This document shows, one piece after another, positions 41,702 through 51,079 of a stretch of 64,000 nucleotides of DNA (positions are counted from its first letter, which is position 1; the number at the start of each line of letters is the position of its first letter). A program made the position numbers and the translations under genes. The notes beneath the pieces are model-generated. The model saw only the letters and a program-made list of their open reading frames with translations. It ran no database searches and was not told the DNA's origin. Origin of the DNA: JAJVID01 sp035714085 (GTDB taxonomy: Bacteria; Acidobacteriota; Blastocatellia; RBC074); the NCBI GenBank assembly GCA_035714085.1, contig DASTMP010000048.1:13185-77184 (forward strand). The letters run 5' to 3'.

Positions 41702-44700
41702 TTAAAAGACCAGCTTGGCCGCAAACTGAAGTTGCCTCGGGTTGAGCATCGTTCTTGGCGTTCCGAAATTCGGGTTTGGCCCGGGCGGAACGAAAAATTG
41801 CGCCGGGACGGTCACGCCGGCCGGACGCGTGAAGGCGGGGCAGGCCACCCGGCCCCCCTGAATGGCGACGGAGGTCGCGTCCTTATAGCGCGTCGGGACG
41901 GCCCCGCAAAAAATCGGCGAGCCATAGATGCTGAACACTTCATCAACATTGGACCGATTGAGCAGGTTGAACGCGTCGAAAGTCAGATTGAGTCTGACGC
42001 GCTCGCTGATCGGGAAAAACCGGGAGACGCGCAAATCCCAGGCGCGCAGCGGGTCTCCGATGTAGGTGTTCCGCCCGATCAACCCGACACGATCAGTCAC
42101 GGGATTGGTATCGCCGTTGGCGTCGCCGCCAACAAAGAGGGTGAAAGGACGCCCTCCTTGTATGGTGACGACGCTGCTCAACTCGAAGTTCCGCAGAAAG
42201 CCCTCCGCAGGCCCGGTCGCGGTGAAGTTGGCCACGAAGCGATGGCGAACATCCTGATTCGAATTGGCGCGCTCCGTTATGTTGTCGAATTGGTTCTGCG
42301 GTAGGTTGATGAAGGTCGTGAAATTTCCGTTGTCAATGATGTGAGACCAGGTGTAGTTGGCGTTCAAGTTGAAGCGCTTGCCCAGCCTCTCAACCACCTG
42401 CAAAGTCATCCCGTGGTAGACGGCGTTGACGACACCGTTGTTGTAGTCGAGAAACCCGCCGTTGGAAAACTCCAGCCCGTCCGTGAAAACAGGCTTGCCG
42501 GCCAGCAACAGCGGAGTTCCTTCGCAGGCGCTCAATGAACCGTCAGGATTGACCCACCCCTGGGCGATGGCGGGATTCTTTGGCTTGCTTGTGCCCTGCG
42601 GACAGGGAGTGTTCAAGCCATTTCCCAGAATCAACCTGTGCGAGCCGACGAAGAGGTACCCGGCGCCGATCGTCAGCCCTTTGCCTAGCGTCCGGTTGAT
42701 CTCCAGGCTGGCCTGATGGGCATAAGGAAGCTTGTGGTTGTCGCGAGCCAATCCTCCGGCCCCGGCGGTGCATGCGGGCGGACAGTCGCCAGTCAGAAAC
42801 ACTCTCGGATAAGTCCCCGTGGTGAGGATGCTGCGGGCCGTGCTCGCAGCCGCGCCCAGACAGAAACCGGGGAAGGGTTCGATGCCTCCGGTACACGCAA
42901 CCGGCGACGGCAAGAAGGCCGCCGCATTAACCAGATTCAACTGCCAGCCCCCACTCTCGGCGCCGTTGCGAACCATAGGAAGAGTTATCCCCGGAATGAA
43001 ACCGGGAACTGTCTTCTGATTTCCGGTAACGAAGAAAAAGGTCATGTTGTTGCGATCGAAAAACAGCCCGTAGCCTGCGCGAATGACGGTCTTATTGTCA
43101 GGTGAGTAAGCGAAGCCGACTCTCGGCTGAACGGCCCCCCAATAGGATTCGATTTGATCACTAAGTCCGGTTTCAAAGTCGTAGCGCATGCCGTAATTGA
43201 AGGTCAGCTTTGGAGTCAGCCGCCACTGATCCTGCGCGAAGAAGCCGTAGTAGCCGTGATTGAGTTTGTATCGGTAGCCCTCTCTAAGCGAAGGATCGAA
43301 TGCCTTGTCCCACTTGGTCACATCGAGCGGGGCGCCGTTGTTGAGCGGGAATTGCCCGTCCACGTAGTTGGTTCTCGCGAGCGCGACTCCGTAAAAAGTG
43401 GCGCCCACGCCGTGGAAGCCCAGTCCCGGAGGAAAAGCGGGCGCGCCCGTCGGCAGCGGACACGGCGGGCCAGGGGCCGGGGCGAGCGGCGCTCCGCCGG
43501 GTTTGTTCACATAGTTGGCGAAATCAACCAGGCAATTGAGGCCCGGCAGGATGATTCGCGCCGGCGTGAATCCGGGATAGATGGTAGAGTCAAAAAGGTA
43601 ATTCGAATCGTATCCGAATTTCGCGTAATGATTGCCCTTGACCCATCCCAGGGTGTTCGAGATCTGGAGGCGGCTCTCGTATATGGCGTCGAAGATGCCG
43701 AAGTTGTGGCCGAACGACAGGTCGTTGGGGATATCCAGGTTGGGTTGGCCCGTCGAACCCGGAAAATCGTAACTTCGCCTGGCCCATTGAGCGAGAAACG
43801 TGTTGACCAGATTTGCCTTCAGCGCCGAATTCAGCGTGCCGACCAGCGCCTGATCATTAATGAAGAGATCGCGCCCGCCGCTCGGCGTACCAACGCCGCC
43901 GCCGTCTTCAGTGTTACCGACTAATTGATTCGGGTCGCGCGCGTTCTCGACGTTGTACCGCGCCGAGAGGCGATTGTTTTTCGTCAGTTGATGATCGAAT
44001 CTGGCGAAGCCGTAGTCGTTATCCTTGATCTTCAAAACGCCCAGGTCTTCGGCCGGGATGCCGAGCATACGCTTGGCCTGATTGATGGTCGACAAGTTAT
44101 TCAAAAGGCTTGGCGGATATACGGGGGCCTCGGCGCGTCGCTGACCTTCGTAATTCATGAAGATGAAAGTCTGGTCTTTTCGGATCGGACCTCCGAGCGT
44201 GCCGCCGAATTGATTCTGCCGCAGCGTCTTCGACGTCCCCTCGGGCTGCAGCAAGGAACGCGCGTTCAGGGCGCTGTTCTGGAAATAGTCGTAAATCGAG
44301 CCATGCCATTCATTGCCGCCAGACTTGGTGACCACGTTGACGATCCCGCCGAGCGCCCGTCCGTATTCGGACCCGAAGCTGTTGTTGACGACGCGGAATT
44401 CCTGGACCGATTCCTGAGGGGGCGTCGCTCGCTGCACGCCGGTATTGGAGTTGATGAAGTCCGCGCCGTCCACGGTGATCAAATTACTGAAGGAGCGCAT
44501 GCCGCCGAAGGAAATCTGTGTTATCTCGAATTCTGTGACAGTGGTCCCCAGACTGGTGCGTCCAGTGGCCACGCCCGGCGTCAGGAGCGCGAAATCCGTG
44601 AAGAGCCGGCCGCTGACGGGCAGCGTCGCGATCTGTTTGGTCTCGATCACCTGACTGACTTCCGTCCGCGTGGGTTCGATGAGCGGCGTTTCGCTGGTGA

Positions 44701-45067
44701 CCGAGATGGATTCCTCCACGGTCACCCTGAGCGTCACATTGACCGTCGCCGTCTGGCCTACGGTCAACGCGATCCCGGTCTGGATATACTTCCCGAAGCC
44801 GGTGGAGGTCGCCGTCAATTCATATCTTCCGGGCGGAAGATTTGGCACGATGTAATAGCCGGCGTCGTTGGAGGTCGTTGTATAGGCGTGATTCGTATCC
44901 AGATTACGAAGAGTGATGACGCCCTTGACTATCGCGGCTCCGTTTGCGTCCTGTACGGTTCCGTTGAGTTGAGCGAAGCTGGCGCCCCCTTGCGAAAATG
45001 CTGGCGAAACGCAGCCAATAATAATCACAAAAGCAATGGCCGAAAGCAGACCCGAACGTCCTTTCAT
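41702..45067 (-). CDS. TonB-dependent receptor, Oar-type with CarboxypepD_reg domain
   Basis: A 1121-residue outer-membrane protein. Signal peptide (about 1-25). CarboxypepD_reg-like domain (about 30-110; NGTVQDANGAAIVKG, YYIVPNLPPGRYELTA). Plug domain (about 120-250; VQEFRVVNNSFGSEYGRALGGIVNVVTKSG). The rest is beta-barrel strands ending RQLQFAAKLVF with a terminal aromatic. This type is highly expanded in Acidobacteriota and takes up peptides or carbohydrate-like ligands. The ligand is unknown. ATG 45067 has GGGAG at suitable spacing. It is monocistronic between repeat-rich spacers. Confidence 0.93.
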   Translation of the reverse strand: MKGRSGLLSAIAFVIIIGCVSPAFSQGGASFAQLNGTVQDANGAAIVKGVITLRNLDTNHAYTTTSNDAGYYIVPNLPPGRYELTATSTGFGKYIQTGIALTVGQTATVNVTLRVTVEESISVTSETPLIEPTRTEVSQVIETKQIATLPVSGRLFTDFALLTPGVATGRTSLGTTVTEFEITQISFGGMRSFSNLITVDGADFINSNTGVQRATPPQESVQEFRVVNNSFGSEYGRALGGIVNVVTKSGGNEWHGSIYDYFQNSALNARSLLQPEGTSKTLRQNQFGGTLGGPIRKDQTFIFMNYEGQRRAEAPVYPPSLLNNLSTINQAKRMLGIPAEDLGVLKIKDNDYGFARFDHQLTKNNRLSARYNVENARDPNQLVGNTEDGGGVGTPSGGRDLFINDQALVGTLNSALKANLVNTFLAQWARRSYDFPGSTGQPNLDIPNDLSFGHNFGIFDAIYESRLQISNTLGWVKGNHYAKFGYDSNYLFDSTIYPGFTPARIILPGLNCLVDFANYVNKPGGAPLAPAPGPPCPLPTGAPAFPPGLGFHGVGATFYGVALARTNYVDGQFPLNNGAPLDVTKWDKAFDPSLREGYRYKLNHGYYGFFAQDQWRLTPKLTFNYGMRYDFETGLSDQIESYWGAVQPRVGFAYSPDNKTVIRAGYGLFFDRNNMTFFFVTGNQKTVPGFIPGITLPMVRNGAESGGWQLNLVNAAAFLPSPVACTGGIEPFPGFCLGAAASTARSILTTGTYPRVFLTGDCPPACTAGAGGLARDNHKLPYAHQASLEINRTLGKGLTIGAGYLFVGSHRLILGNGLNTPCPQGTSKPKNPAIAQGWVNPDGSLSACEGTPLLLAGKPVFTDGLEFSNGGFLDYNNGVVNAVYHGMTLQVVERLGKRFNLNANYTWSHIIDNGNFTTFINLPQNQFDNITERANSNQDVRHRFVANFTATGPAEGFLRNFELSSVVTIQGGRPFTLFVGGDANGDTNPVTDRVGLIGRNTYIGDPLRAWDLRVSRFFPISERVRLNLTFDAFNLLNRSNVDEVFSIYGSPIFCGAVPTRYKDATSVAIQGGRVACPAFTRPAGVTVPAQFFVPPGPNPNFGTPRTMLNPRQLQFAAKLVF

Positions 45068-45321
45068 AATTTACTCCCTTCAGTGTGATATCTGCGGACT
45101 TCATAAAAGCTTTTCTCAATCCAAAAATATGGCGTAGTGGATGCTATGGGACACGAAGGATAGGATTATCAAGAACTTCCGAAATAAGCGGGCAGAGTAT
45201 GAAGACGGCCCGATTCGGTGTCAAGAGAATTTGCCCGTTCTGCCATATCAGATATGACAGTTGGACGCGACATAAGTTTCGCTTTCGACGCCGCCGCTGC
45301 CGCGCCATGAATTTAGCCGTG

Positions 45322-45351
45322 CGTTTATGGTCTTTGAAAAAATAGCGCAAC
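45322..45351 (-). repeat. Single end of MITE-like family
   Basis: GTTTATGGTCTTTGAAAAAA-type sequence matches the ends of the elements at 16239-16550 and 38157-38280. No partner end is visible close by, so it may be a solo or truncated copy. Confidence 0.55.
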
Positions 45352-45371
45352 CAGATTTCGCTGGCCATTTC

Positions 45372-45575
45372 CTTAGTCGCCGCAGCGACAGTTGATCCTA
45401 GCCCGGCTTTTCAAAGCCGGGTGGGCGGTCGGACAGTGGTTTCAGTCGCGGCAGCGACGGTTGAACCTGCTTGGCAACATCAACCGTCGCTGCCGCGACT
45501 AGGGACGGATGCGCTCATTGTCCCGGCTTTGAAAAGCCGGGCTAAGCTCACATGGTCGCTGCCGCGACCGGGGAA
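45372..45575. repeat. Nested palindromes built from CGCTGCCGCGAC and CCCGGCTTT blocks
   Basis: Central perfect 21-bp inverted repeat 45444-45464/45480-45500 (AGTCGCGGCAGCGACGGTTG...). It is flanked by two copies, in inverted orientation, of CCCGGCTTTTCAAAGCCGGG (45402-45421) and CCCGGCTTTGAAAAGCCGGG (45521-45540), and by outer arms GTCGC-CGCAGCGAC (45377) and GTCGCTGCCGCGAC (45556). Overall it is a nested palindrome that could fold as a long hairpin or cruciform. Confidence 0.72.
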
Positions 45576-45739
45576 AAGCAGGTGAAAAGTTTTGAGTAGC
45601 GAGAAGCCAGACGGATGGCCACACACAGCGCAACCACAACCCGCCATACCTTGACGTTTTTGATATATCAAAGCTAGGATTGCCGCCGCATTAAAGCCTC
45701 AACAGACGGAAACAACGAAACAAACGGAAGAGAGCGTAT

Positions 45740-47875
45740 ATGCGTCGTTCAAGAGTTGCTGTCATCGTGATGGTTCTTGCTCTGGCGGTTCTGAATTCGC
45801 GCGTCTCGCGGACGGCTCAGGATTCGAATCCAGAAAGAATAAAACCAGCGGCTGTGGACGGCGCCCGTATTATCGGCGCCGACCGTGAACCTGGAAACTG
45901 GATGAGCCACGGGCGCGATTACGGGGAACAGCGATTCAGCCCGCTCAAGGAGGTCAACGATGAGAACATCGGCTCGCTCGGACTGGCGTGGTCTTACGAC
46001 CTCGACACGGATCGCGGGCAGGAAGCCACGCCGATAGTCGTTGACGGCGTGATGTACGCGACGAGCGCGTGGAGCAAGGTCTTCGCGCTTGACGCCGCGA
46101 CCGGCGCCCTGCTCTGGTCATACGATCCGAAAGTGGACCCTGAATGGGCCGTGAACGCCTGCTGCGACGTCGTCAATCGCGGCGTAGCCGTGTGGAAGGG
46201 TAAGGTATTCGTGGGTACGCTCGATGGAAGGCTGGTGGCGATCGACGCGGCGAACGGCAGGCGTGTCTGGGAGACGCTGACAATTGATCGCAATTTTCGC
46301 TACACCATCACCGGCGCGCCGCGCGTGGCCAAAGGCAAGGTCTTCATCGGGAACGGCGGCGCTGAGATGGGCGTGCGCGGTTATGTCTCGGCCTATGACG
46401 CCGAGACAGGCAAGATGGCCTGGCGCTTCTACACAGTGCCCGGCGATCCTTCAAAGCCGTTCGAGAACAAAGCTCTCGAAAGCGCGGCCAAAACCTGGAC
46501 CGGCGAGTGGTGGAAATTAGGCGGCGGCGGAACCGTGTGGGATTCCATCGTCTACGATCCGGAGTTCGATCTTCTCTATATCGGCGTGAGCAACGGGTCG
46601 CCATGGAACCGGCGAATACGCAGTCCGGGCGGCGGCGATAATCTCTTTCTCTCGTCAATCGTGGCGCTCAAGGCCGATACTGGAGAATACGTCTGGCATT
46701 ATCAGGAAACTCCCGGCGAGATGTGGGATTACACGGCTTCGCAGCAAATCACGCTGGCCGATCTCACCATCGAGGGCCGCGCGCGAAAAGTAATCTTGCA
46801 CGCGCCGAAGAATGGATTCTTCTACGTGCTCGACCGCGCAAACGGCGCATTGATCTCCGCCAGACCCTACACGCAAATCAATTGGGCGAGCGGTATTGAC
46901 ATGAAGTCGGGACGCCCAATCGAAGAGCCGATTGCGCGATACGCCGGCGCCGAGCCGGCGCTGATCGTTCCCGGCCCCGCTGGCGCGCACAATTGGCAGC
47001 CGATGTCGTATAGCCCAAGCGCAGGACTGGTTTACATTCCGGTTAATGACTCGGGATTCCCGTACAAATCCGATGAGAATTTTCAGCCGAAAAAGCTGGC
47101 CGCCAATTACGGCGTCGATGTCGTGGCGGCGGGAATGCCGCAGATACCCGAGATCAAGAAGGCGGTCCTCGATAGCGTCAAGGGCCGCCTAGTCGCATGG
47201 GACCCTGTCGCGCAGAAGCAGGTTTGGGAAGCGCAGCGCCCCGGCCCCTGGAACGGCGGCGTGTTGTCGACCGCGGGGAATCTCGTCTTCGAGGGCGTTG
47301 CCAGCGGCCATTTTGAAGCCTACCGCGCCGGCGATGGCAAGAAGCTCTGGTCATTCGACGCCCAGACCGGCGTGATGGCGGGGCCCGTGTCATATACCGT
47401 AAAAGACCAACAGTACGTCGCCGTGGTGGCGGGCTGGGGTGGAGTCTTCCCGCTGATTACCGGCGAGATCGCCTTCAAATCGGGGCGCGTCCGTAATATC
47501 AGCCGGGTGCTGGCTTTCAAACTCAACGGTAAAGCGAGCCTGCCGCCAATGCCGAAATTTGAAGAGCCTGCGCTCAATCCCCCGCCCGCGACGGCCAATG
47601 AGGCCACGGTAAAGAACGGTGAGCGAATCTTTCAGCGATACTGCGCCGCTTGCCATGGCGACGTGGCGGTCGGAGGCGGCGTGCTGCCCGATCTGCGCTA
47701 TTCGAAGATATTGGCCAATGATCGATGGTTCGACGTCGTGCTCGGCGGCAGCCTGCGCAAGGCCGGCATGGTCTCCTTCGCAAAAGAGCTTTCGCGCAAA
47801 GACGCCGAGGACATTCGCGCCTACGTGATCTTCAGAGCGCATCAGACTCTGGCAGAAATAAAACGCGGTAAATGA
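45740..47875 (+). CDS. PQQ-dependent quinohemoprotein alcohol dehydrogenase
   Basis: A 711-residue exported enzyme of the methanol/ethanol-dehydrogenase family. N-terminal signal region (about 1-26). Eight-bladed propeller features include WSYDLDTDRGQEATPIVVDG, the vicinal disulfide pair C141-C142 (VNACCDVVNRG), TGEYVWHYQETPGEMWDYTA and the YIPVNDSGFPY region. A C-terminal cytochrome c has C635-A-A-C638-H639. It oxidises alcohols in the periplasm and passes electrons via heme c to the respiratory chain. ATG 45740 has GGAAGAG upstream. The PQQ biosynthesis genes are not in the window. The IS element lies 47 bp downstream. Confidence 0.95.
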   Translation: MRRSRVAVIVMVLALAVLNSRVSRTAQDSNPERIKPAAVDGARIIGADREPGNWMSHGRDYGEQRFSPLKEVNDENIGSLGLAWSYDLDTDRGQEATPIVVDGVMYATSAWSKVFALDAATGALLWSYDPKVDPEWAVNACCDVVNRGVAVWKGKVFVGTLDGRLVAIDAANGRRVWETLTIDRNFRYTITGAPRVAKGKVFIGNGGAEMGVRGYVSAYDAETGKMAWRFYTVPGDPSKPFENKALESAAKTWTGEWWKLGGGGTVWDSIVYDPEFDLLYIGVSNGSPWNRRIRSPGGGDNLFLSSIVALKADTGEYVWHYQETPGEMWDYTASQQITLADLTIEGRARKVILHAPKNGFFYVLDRANGALISARPYTQINWASGIDMKSGRPIEEPIARYAGAEPALIVPGPAGAHNWQPMSYSPSAGLVYIPVNDSGFPYKSDENFQPKKLAANYGVDVVAAGMPQIPEIKKAVLDSVKGRLVAWDPVAQKQVWEAQRPGPWNGGVLSTAGNLVFEGVASGHFEAYRAGDGKKLWSFDAQTGVMAGPVSYTVKDQQYVAVVAGWGGVFPLITGEIAFKSGRVRNISRVLAFKLNGKASLPPMPKFEEPALNPPPATANEATVKNGERIFQRYCAACHGDVAVGGGVLPDLRYSKILANDRWFDVVLGGSLRKAGMVSFAKELSRKDAEDIRAYVIFRAHQTLAEIKRGK

Positions 47876-47922
47876 ATGAAGAGTACGCATAAATCGGGGG
47901 AGCCCTTGGAGTGCGGCGGCCT

Positions 47923-49724
47923 GGGATACCGCTGGCAAACCCACCGTTGACTTCTAAAACCGTGATAAGCTGTTGCCGCTGCAAGAATAAACCTATGCCC
48001 CATACTTTTGGGAGCTTGATCAATGTCACATAAAGCTACTCCTGTTCCACCTGTCCCAGAAGAAACCGCGCGCGTGGCCGGCAACGCCTTTCGCAAAGGC
48101 AAAGGCTCCCCTTGGATCACTCTTCGCGACGAGTTGGGAGCGCTTTACGAAGACGCCGATTTTGCTGCGCTCTTTCCCCCGGACGGGCGGCCAGCCGAAG
48201 CCCCCTGGCGATTGGCCCTGGTGACTTGTTTTCAATTCGCCGAAGGTCTCTCCGATAGCCAGGCCGCTGACGCCGTGCGCAGCCGCATTGATTGGAAATA
48301 CGCGCTCTCCTTGCCGCTCGACTCGCCGGGCTTTGACGATTCGGTCTTGTCCGAGTTCCGCACGCGGCTGCTTGAGGGGCCAGCCGAAGCCTTGCTTTTT
48401 GACAAGCTGATCGAGCTGTGCCGCGAACGCAAATGGCTCAAGACGCGTGGGCGGCAGCGTACCGACTCGACGCATGTTCTGGCTTCCATCCGTTCGCTCA
48501 ATCACCTTGAGAACGTCGCTCGAACCTTTCAACACGCGCTCAATACTGTCGCCACGGTTGCGCCGGATTGGATGCGGGCTCGCCTGGAAGCCGAGTGGGG
48601 CGATTGGCCGGAACGCTATGAGCGACGGCTTGACGAATACCGGATGCCTAAAGAAGAAAGCGCGCGCACACGGCTGGCCGTTCAGATCGGGCTTGATGGA
48701 CATGCCTTGCTCGACGCTTTGGAGGCCTCCCCGACTCTGGAGTGTTTGCTTCAGGCGCCTGCCATCACAACGCTGCGGCGCGTTTGGTTGCAGCAGTACT
48801 ACACCAACCCCAGAGGAACGCAATGGCGCACTGAGAAAGAACACGGCTTGGCGCCAAGCGCGGTACGCATTATTTCGCCGCACGACGTGGAGGCGCGCTA
48901 CAGCTCCAAAGGCGAGACAAATTGGGAAGGCTACAAAGTCCATCTGACTGAAAGTTGCGATGAAGACCTGCCGCATTTGATTACGCAGGTCACAACTACG
49001 CCTGCCACCATGCCCGATCACGTGGCGTTGCCTGAGATCAAACAAGACCTGGCTGCGCACGACCTCTTGCCAGATGAGCAGTTGGTGGACGCAGGCTACC
49101 TCGACTCGGACACTTTGGTTGAGAGCCAACGCCACGAGATCAAGTTGTGTGGCCCGGCGCGCCCTGACACATCCTGGCAAGGTCGAGCTGGCTCAGGCTT
49201 CGCCGCCGCAGATTTTCACTACGACTTCGCGAAATGCGTGGCCACCTGCCCGGCAGGCCGCACAAGTAGCAGTTGGCAGGAGCGCCCCACTCGCTACGGC
49301 GGCAAAGAGATTCAAATCAAGTTCGCAACGCGCGACTGCCAGCCTTGCCCGCAACGTCCGCAGTGCACGCAGACGAAATGCAAACGCCGCCTGCTGACGA
49401 TTCAACTGGAAGCTGAATTCCGCGCCTTGCAGGAGGCGCGGTGTCAGCAAGCGGAACCTGGATTCAAAAAGCGATACGCTGCGCGCGCAGGGATCGAAGG
49501 GACGCTCTCGCAAGGAGTGCGACGCAGTGACCTGCGGCGAGCGCGCTACGTCGGACAAGCAAAGACCCATTTGCAAAATGTCTGCACGGCGGTTGCGCTC
49601 AATCTGGTGCGGCTCTGGAACTGGTTGACAGAGACTCCACTGGCTACTACGCGCCGCTCAGCTTTTGCTAAATGTTGTCAACTGAAGGCGGCGCCGGCGT
49701 AGGAGAGTTTGCCAGCGGTATCCC
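47923..49724 (+). mobile_element. Intact IS1182-family element
   Basis: A 1802-bp unit bounded by 20-bp TIRs: left GGGATACCGCTGGCAAACCC (47923-47942), right GAGTTTGCCAGCGGTATCCC (49705-49724), with one mismatch between TIRs. It contains one transposase gene, whose stop overlaps the right-end region. A target-site duplication is not obvious: flanks read CGGCCT and AAGCGC. The first 90 bp are identical to 7062-7151, and its right end plus flank is found at 6790-6848. This element lies between the PQQ gene and the SDR gene without breaking either. Confidence 0.9.
48023..49702 (+). CDS. IS1182-family DDE transposase
   Basis: A 559-residue transposase of typical length for the family. N-terminal region LYEDADFAALFPPDGRPAEA and FSDSQAADAVRSRIDWKYAL-like motif (here LSDSQAADAVRSRIDWKYAL). 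Catalytic Asp D148 (RQRTDSTHVLA), a second Asp in LVDAGYLDSDTL, and Glu in RAGIEGTLSQGVRRSDLRRARY. A Cys-rich zinc-ribbon-like insert (CQPCPQRPQCTQTKC) precedes the last catalytic Glu. The intact frame suggests it may still be active. The ribosome site is weak (GGGAG 9 bases before ATG). Confidence 0.94.
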   Translation: MSHKATPVPPVPEETARVAGNAFRKGKGSPWITLRDELGALYEDADFAALFPPDGRPAEAPWRLALVTCFQFAEGLSDSQAADAVRSRIDWKYALSLPLDSPGFDDSVLSEFRTRLLEGPAEALLFDKLIELCRERKWLKTRGRQRTDSTHVLASIRSLNHLENVARTFQHALNTVATVAPDWMRARLEAEWGDWPERYERRLDEYRMPKEESARTRLAVQIGLDGHALLDALEASPTLECLLQAPAITTLRRVWLQQYYTNPRGTQWRTEKEHGLAPSAVRIISPHDVEARYSSKGETNWEGYKVHLTESCDEDLPHLITQVTTTPATMPDHVALPEIKQDLAAHDLLPDEQLVDAGYLDSDTLVESQRHEIKLCGPARPDTSWQGRAGSGFAAADFHYDFAKCVATCPAGRTSSSWQERPTRYGGKEIQIKFATRDCQPCPQRPQCTQTKCKRRLLTIQLEAEFRALQEARCQQAEPGFKKRYAARAGIEGTLSQGVRRSDLRRARYVGQAKTHLQNVCTAVALNLVRLWNWLTETPLATTRRSAFAKCCQLKAAPA

Positions 49725-49808
49725 AAGCGCCCGCAATCCAAAGGCTGTCGCCATTTCAAGTAGTTGAAACCTGCGAATACTTAATGGCGAGGACTTACGT
49801 TGGTTTCC

Positions 49809-50690
49809 TCATGATGAGGGCCTTTCATAAATCGGGTTGGACAATAGAAAACTGATGGCGGCGACGCGGGCCGGATCGGGTTCTTCATCGGGAAAAGCGG
49901 ACATCACGGCGTCGCATCTCGACTTTACTCCGTCGCGGAATTCCGGATGAGTGAAGATGTACAGGTCGTTCCGTAAAATGCCTTCCAGAACTCTCTCTCC
50001 AACCTTCATCGGATCCATATAGAGCGAAGAGACTGAGTGCGTTACCCGCATCTTGTCCGTCTCCGCATAGCCGGTGTTCGAGAAATGAGCGGGACGCGTC
50101 AGACCGCTCTCGGCGATGTTTGTTTGAACAGGTCCCGGGCAGAGGACTGAAACGCCGATGTTCTCCGCAGCCAGTTCCGTCCTCAACGCCTCCGACAGTC
50201 CGACGACGGCGAACTTCGTGGTGATGTATAAACCGGCGCCGAGGGTCGGAAGGAAGCCGGACATGGACGAGGTTGTGACGATATGTCCGCCTTCGCCATG
50301 AGCGAGGATGCGTGGAAGGAAAGTCTGGACGCCGTTGATCACGCCCCCGAGATTGACGCTCATAACCCAGTCCCAATCGTCATAAGTCGCGAGCTTAATA
50401 GGCCCTCCGAGCCCTATGCCCGCGTTGTTGCATAGCATGTGGACCTTACCGAAAACGCGCTCGGTCTCGCCGGCCGCGCGAGACATCGCCTCGCGGTCGG
50501 AGACGTCGAGCTCTATGGCGTGAACCGCGTCGCGGCCGTCGAACGAAGCCTTCGCCTCATCCAGATGGTCGCGCCGGATGTCGGCAATCACCACCTTCAT
50601 GCCCTCGCGGACAAAGACCTTCGCCATAGCCAGGCCGATGCCGCTAGCCCCGCCGGTGATGAATGCAACCTTGCCTTTTAAGTCTTTCAT
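49809..50690 (-). CDS. Short-chain dehydrogenase/reductase
   Basis: A 293-residue classical SDR, slightly longer than usual because of a C-terminal extension. Motifs: TGGASGIGLAMAK near the N-terminus, LCNNAGIGLGGP, catalytic Ser (TTSSMSGF), YITTKFAVVG (Tyr-x3-Lys) and CPGPVQTNI. Substrate unknown; similar proteins are often annotated near lipid or ketone metabolism. A strong AGGAG site precedes ATG 50690. It faces away from the exported-protein gene at 51080, across the ~90-bp repeat shared with 60957. Confidence 0.93.
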   Translation of the reverse strand: MKDLKGKVAFITGGASGIGLAMAKVFVREGMKVVIADIRRDHLDEAKASFDGRDAVHAIELDVSDREAMSRAAGETERVFGKVHMLCNNAGIGLGGPIKLATYDDWDWVMSVNLGGVINGVQTFLPRILAHGEGGHIVTTSSMSGFLPTLGAGLYITTKFAVVGLSEALRTELAAENIGVSVLCPGPVQTNIAESGLTRPAHFSNTGYAETDKMRVTHSVSSLYMDPMKVGERVLEGILRNDLYIFTHPEFRDGVKSRCDAVMSAFPDEEPDPARVAAISFLLSNPIYERPSS

Positions 50691-50752
50691 TGCGCTCCTG
50701 TTTCATATCTTCGGGATATCCCTTTGGCCAATTGAGCAGGCGGTGAATGGCG

Positions 50753-50845
50753 CGAGTTTACCACACAGTCGCCAGGCAAAAGAAAATTTTGAACGGTGTT
50801 GGCCGTTTGGCCCCTGATTCCTGCTTTAGGAGGTGAGGGCGGAAT
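50753..50845 (+). promoter_or_regulatory. Shared ~90-bp promoter-like block (copy 1)
   Basis: From TTTACCACACAG through a purine run, GGTGTTGGCCGTTTG, and a TGAGGGC end, this block matches 60957-61050 at about 80 percent identity. Both copies sit in divergent intergenic regions upstream of an exported-protein gene, one of them beside the ECF sigma gene. The inner AACGG-TGTTGG-CCGTT can form a small hairpin. I infer a shared promoter or operator. Confidence 0.6.
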
Positions 50846-51079
50846 GGCGGTTGTTTTTTTTGAGGTTCACCGGAGCGCCAGGATGCTTCAGGAGAACATG
50901 CGCCAATTCTGAACCTCAAAGGGAGGCTATGCAGGGCAATGGACAATAAGTGGCAAAGCTTTCGAGTCGCTCACCTGAATCCCGGTCAATTCCCGGAGTT
51001 ATTGAAGCGGACGTTTTGCTCCTGCGAGGTAACAAATCTTTAGTTCGACGGCAAAAGACCGCGGTGGAGGAGGTCAGCC

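Larger units (their letters stand above)
45068..45739. other. Repeat-rich divergent intergenic region
   Basis: About 670 bp between divergent TonB receptor and PQQ dehydrogenase genes. It contains a half-copy of the MITE-like family (45322-45351) and the nested hairpins at 45372-45575, described separately. No credible gene is present (a minus-strand frame at 45144-45368 runs through the repeat). Confidence 0.55.

Noticed and set aside
43925..45088. 387-residue plus-strand frame
   Set aside because: It is a shadow of the TonB receptor gene.
45372..45575. CRISPR array
   Set aside because: Palindromic blocks of unequal spacing, not direct repeats with spacers, and no cas genes.
48026..49180. 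384-residue minus-strand frame inside the IS
   Set aside because: It is antisense to the transposase; no family or ribosome site.
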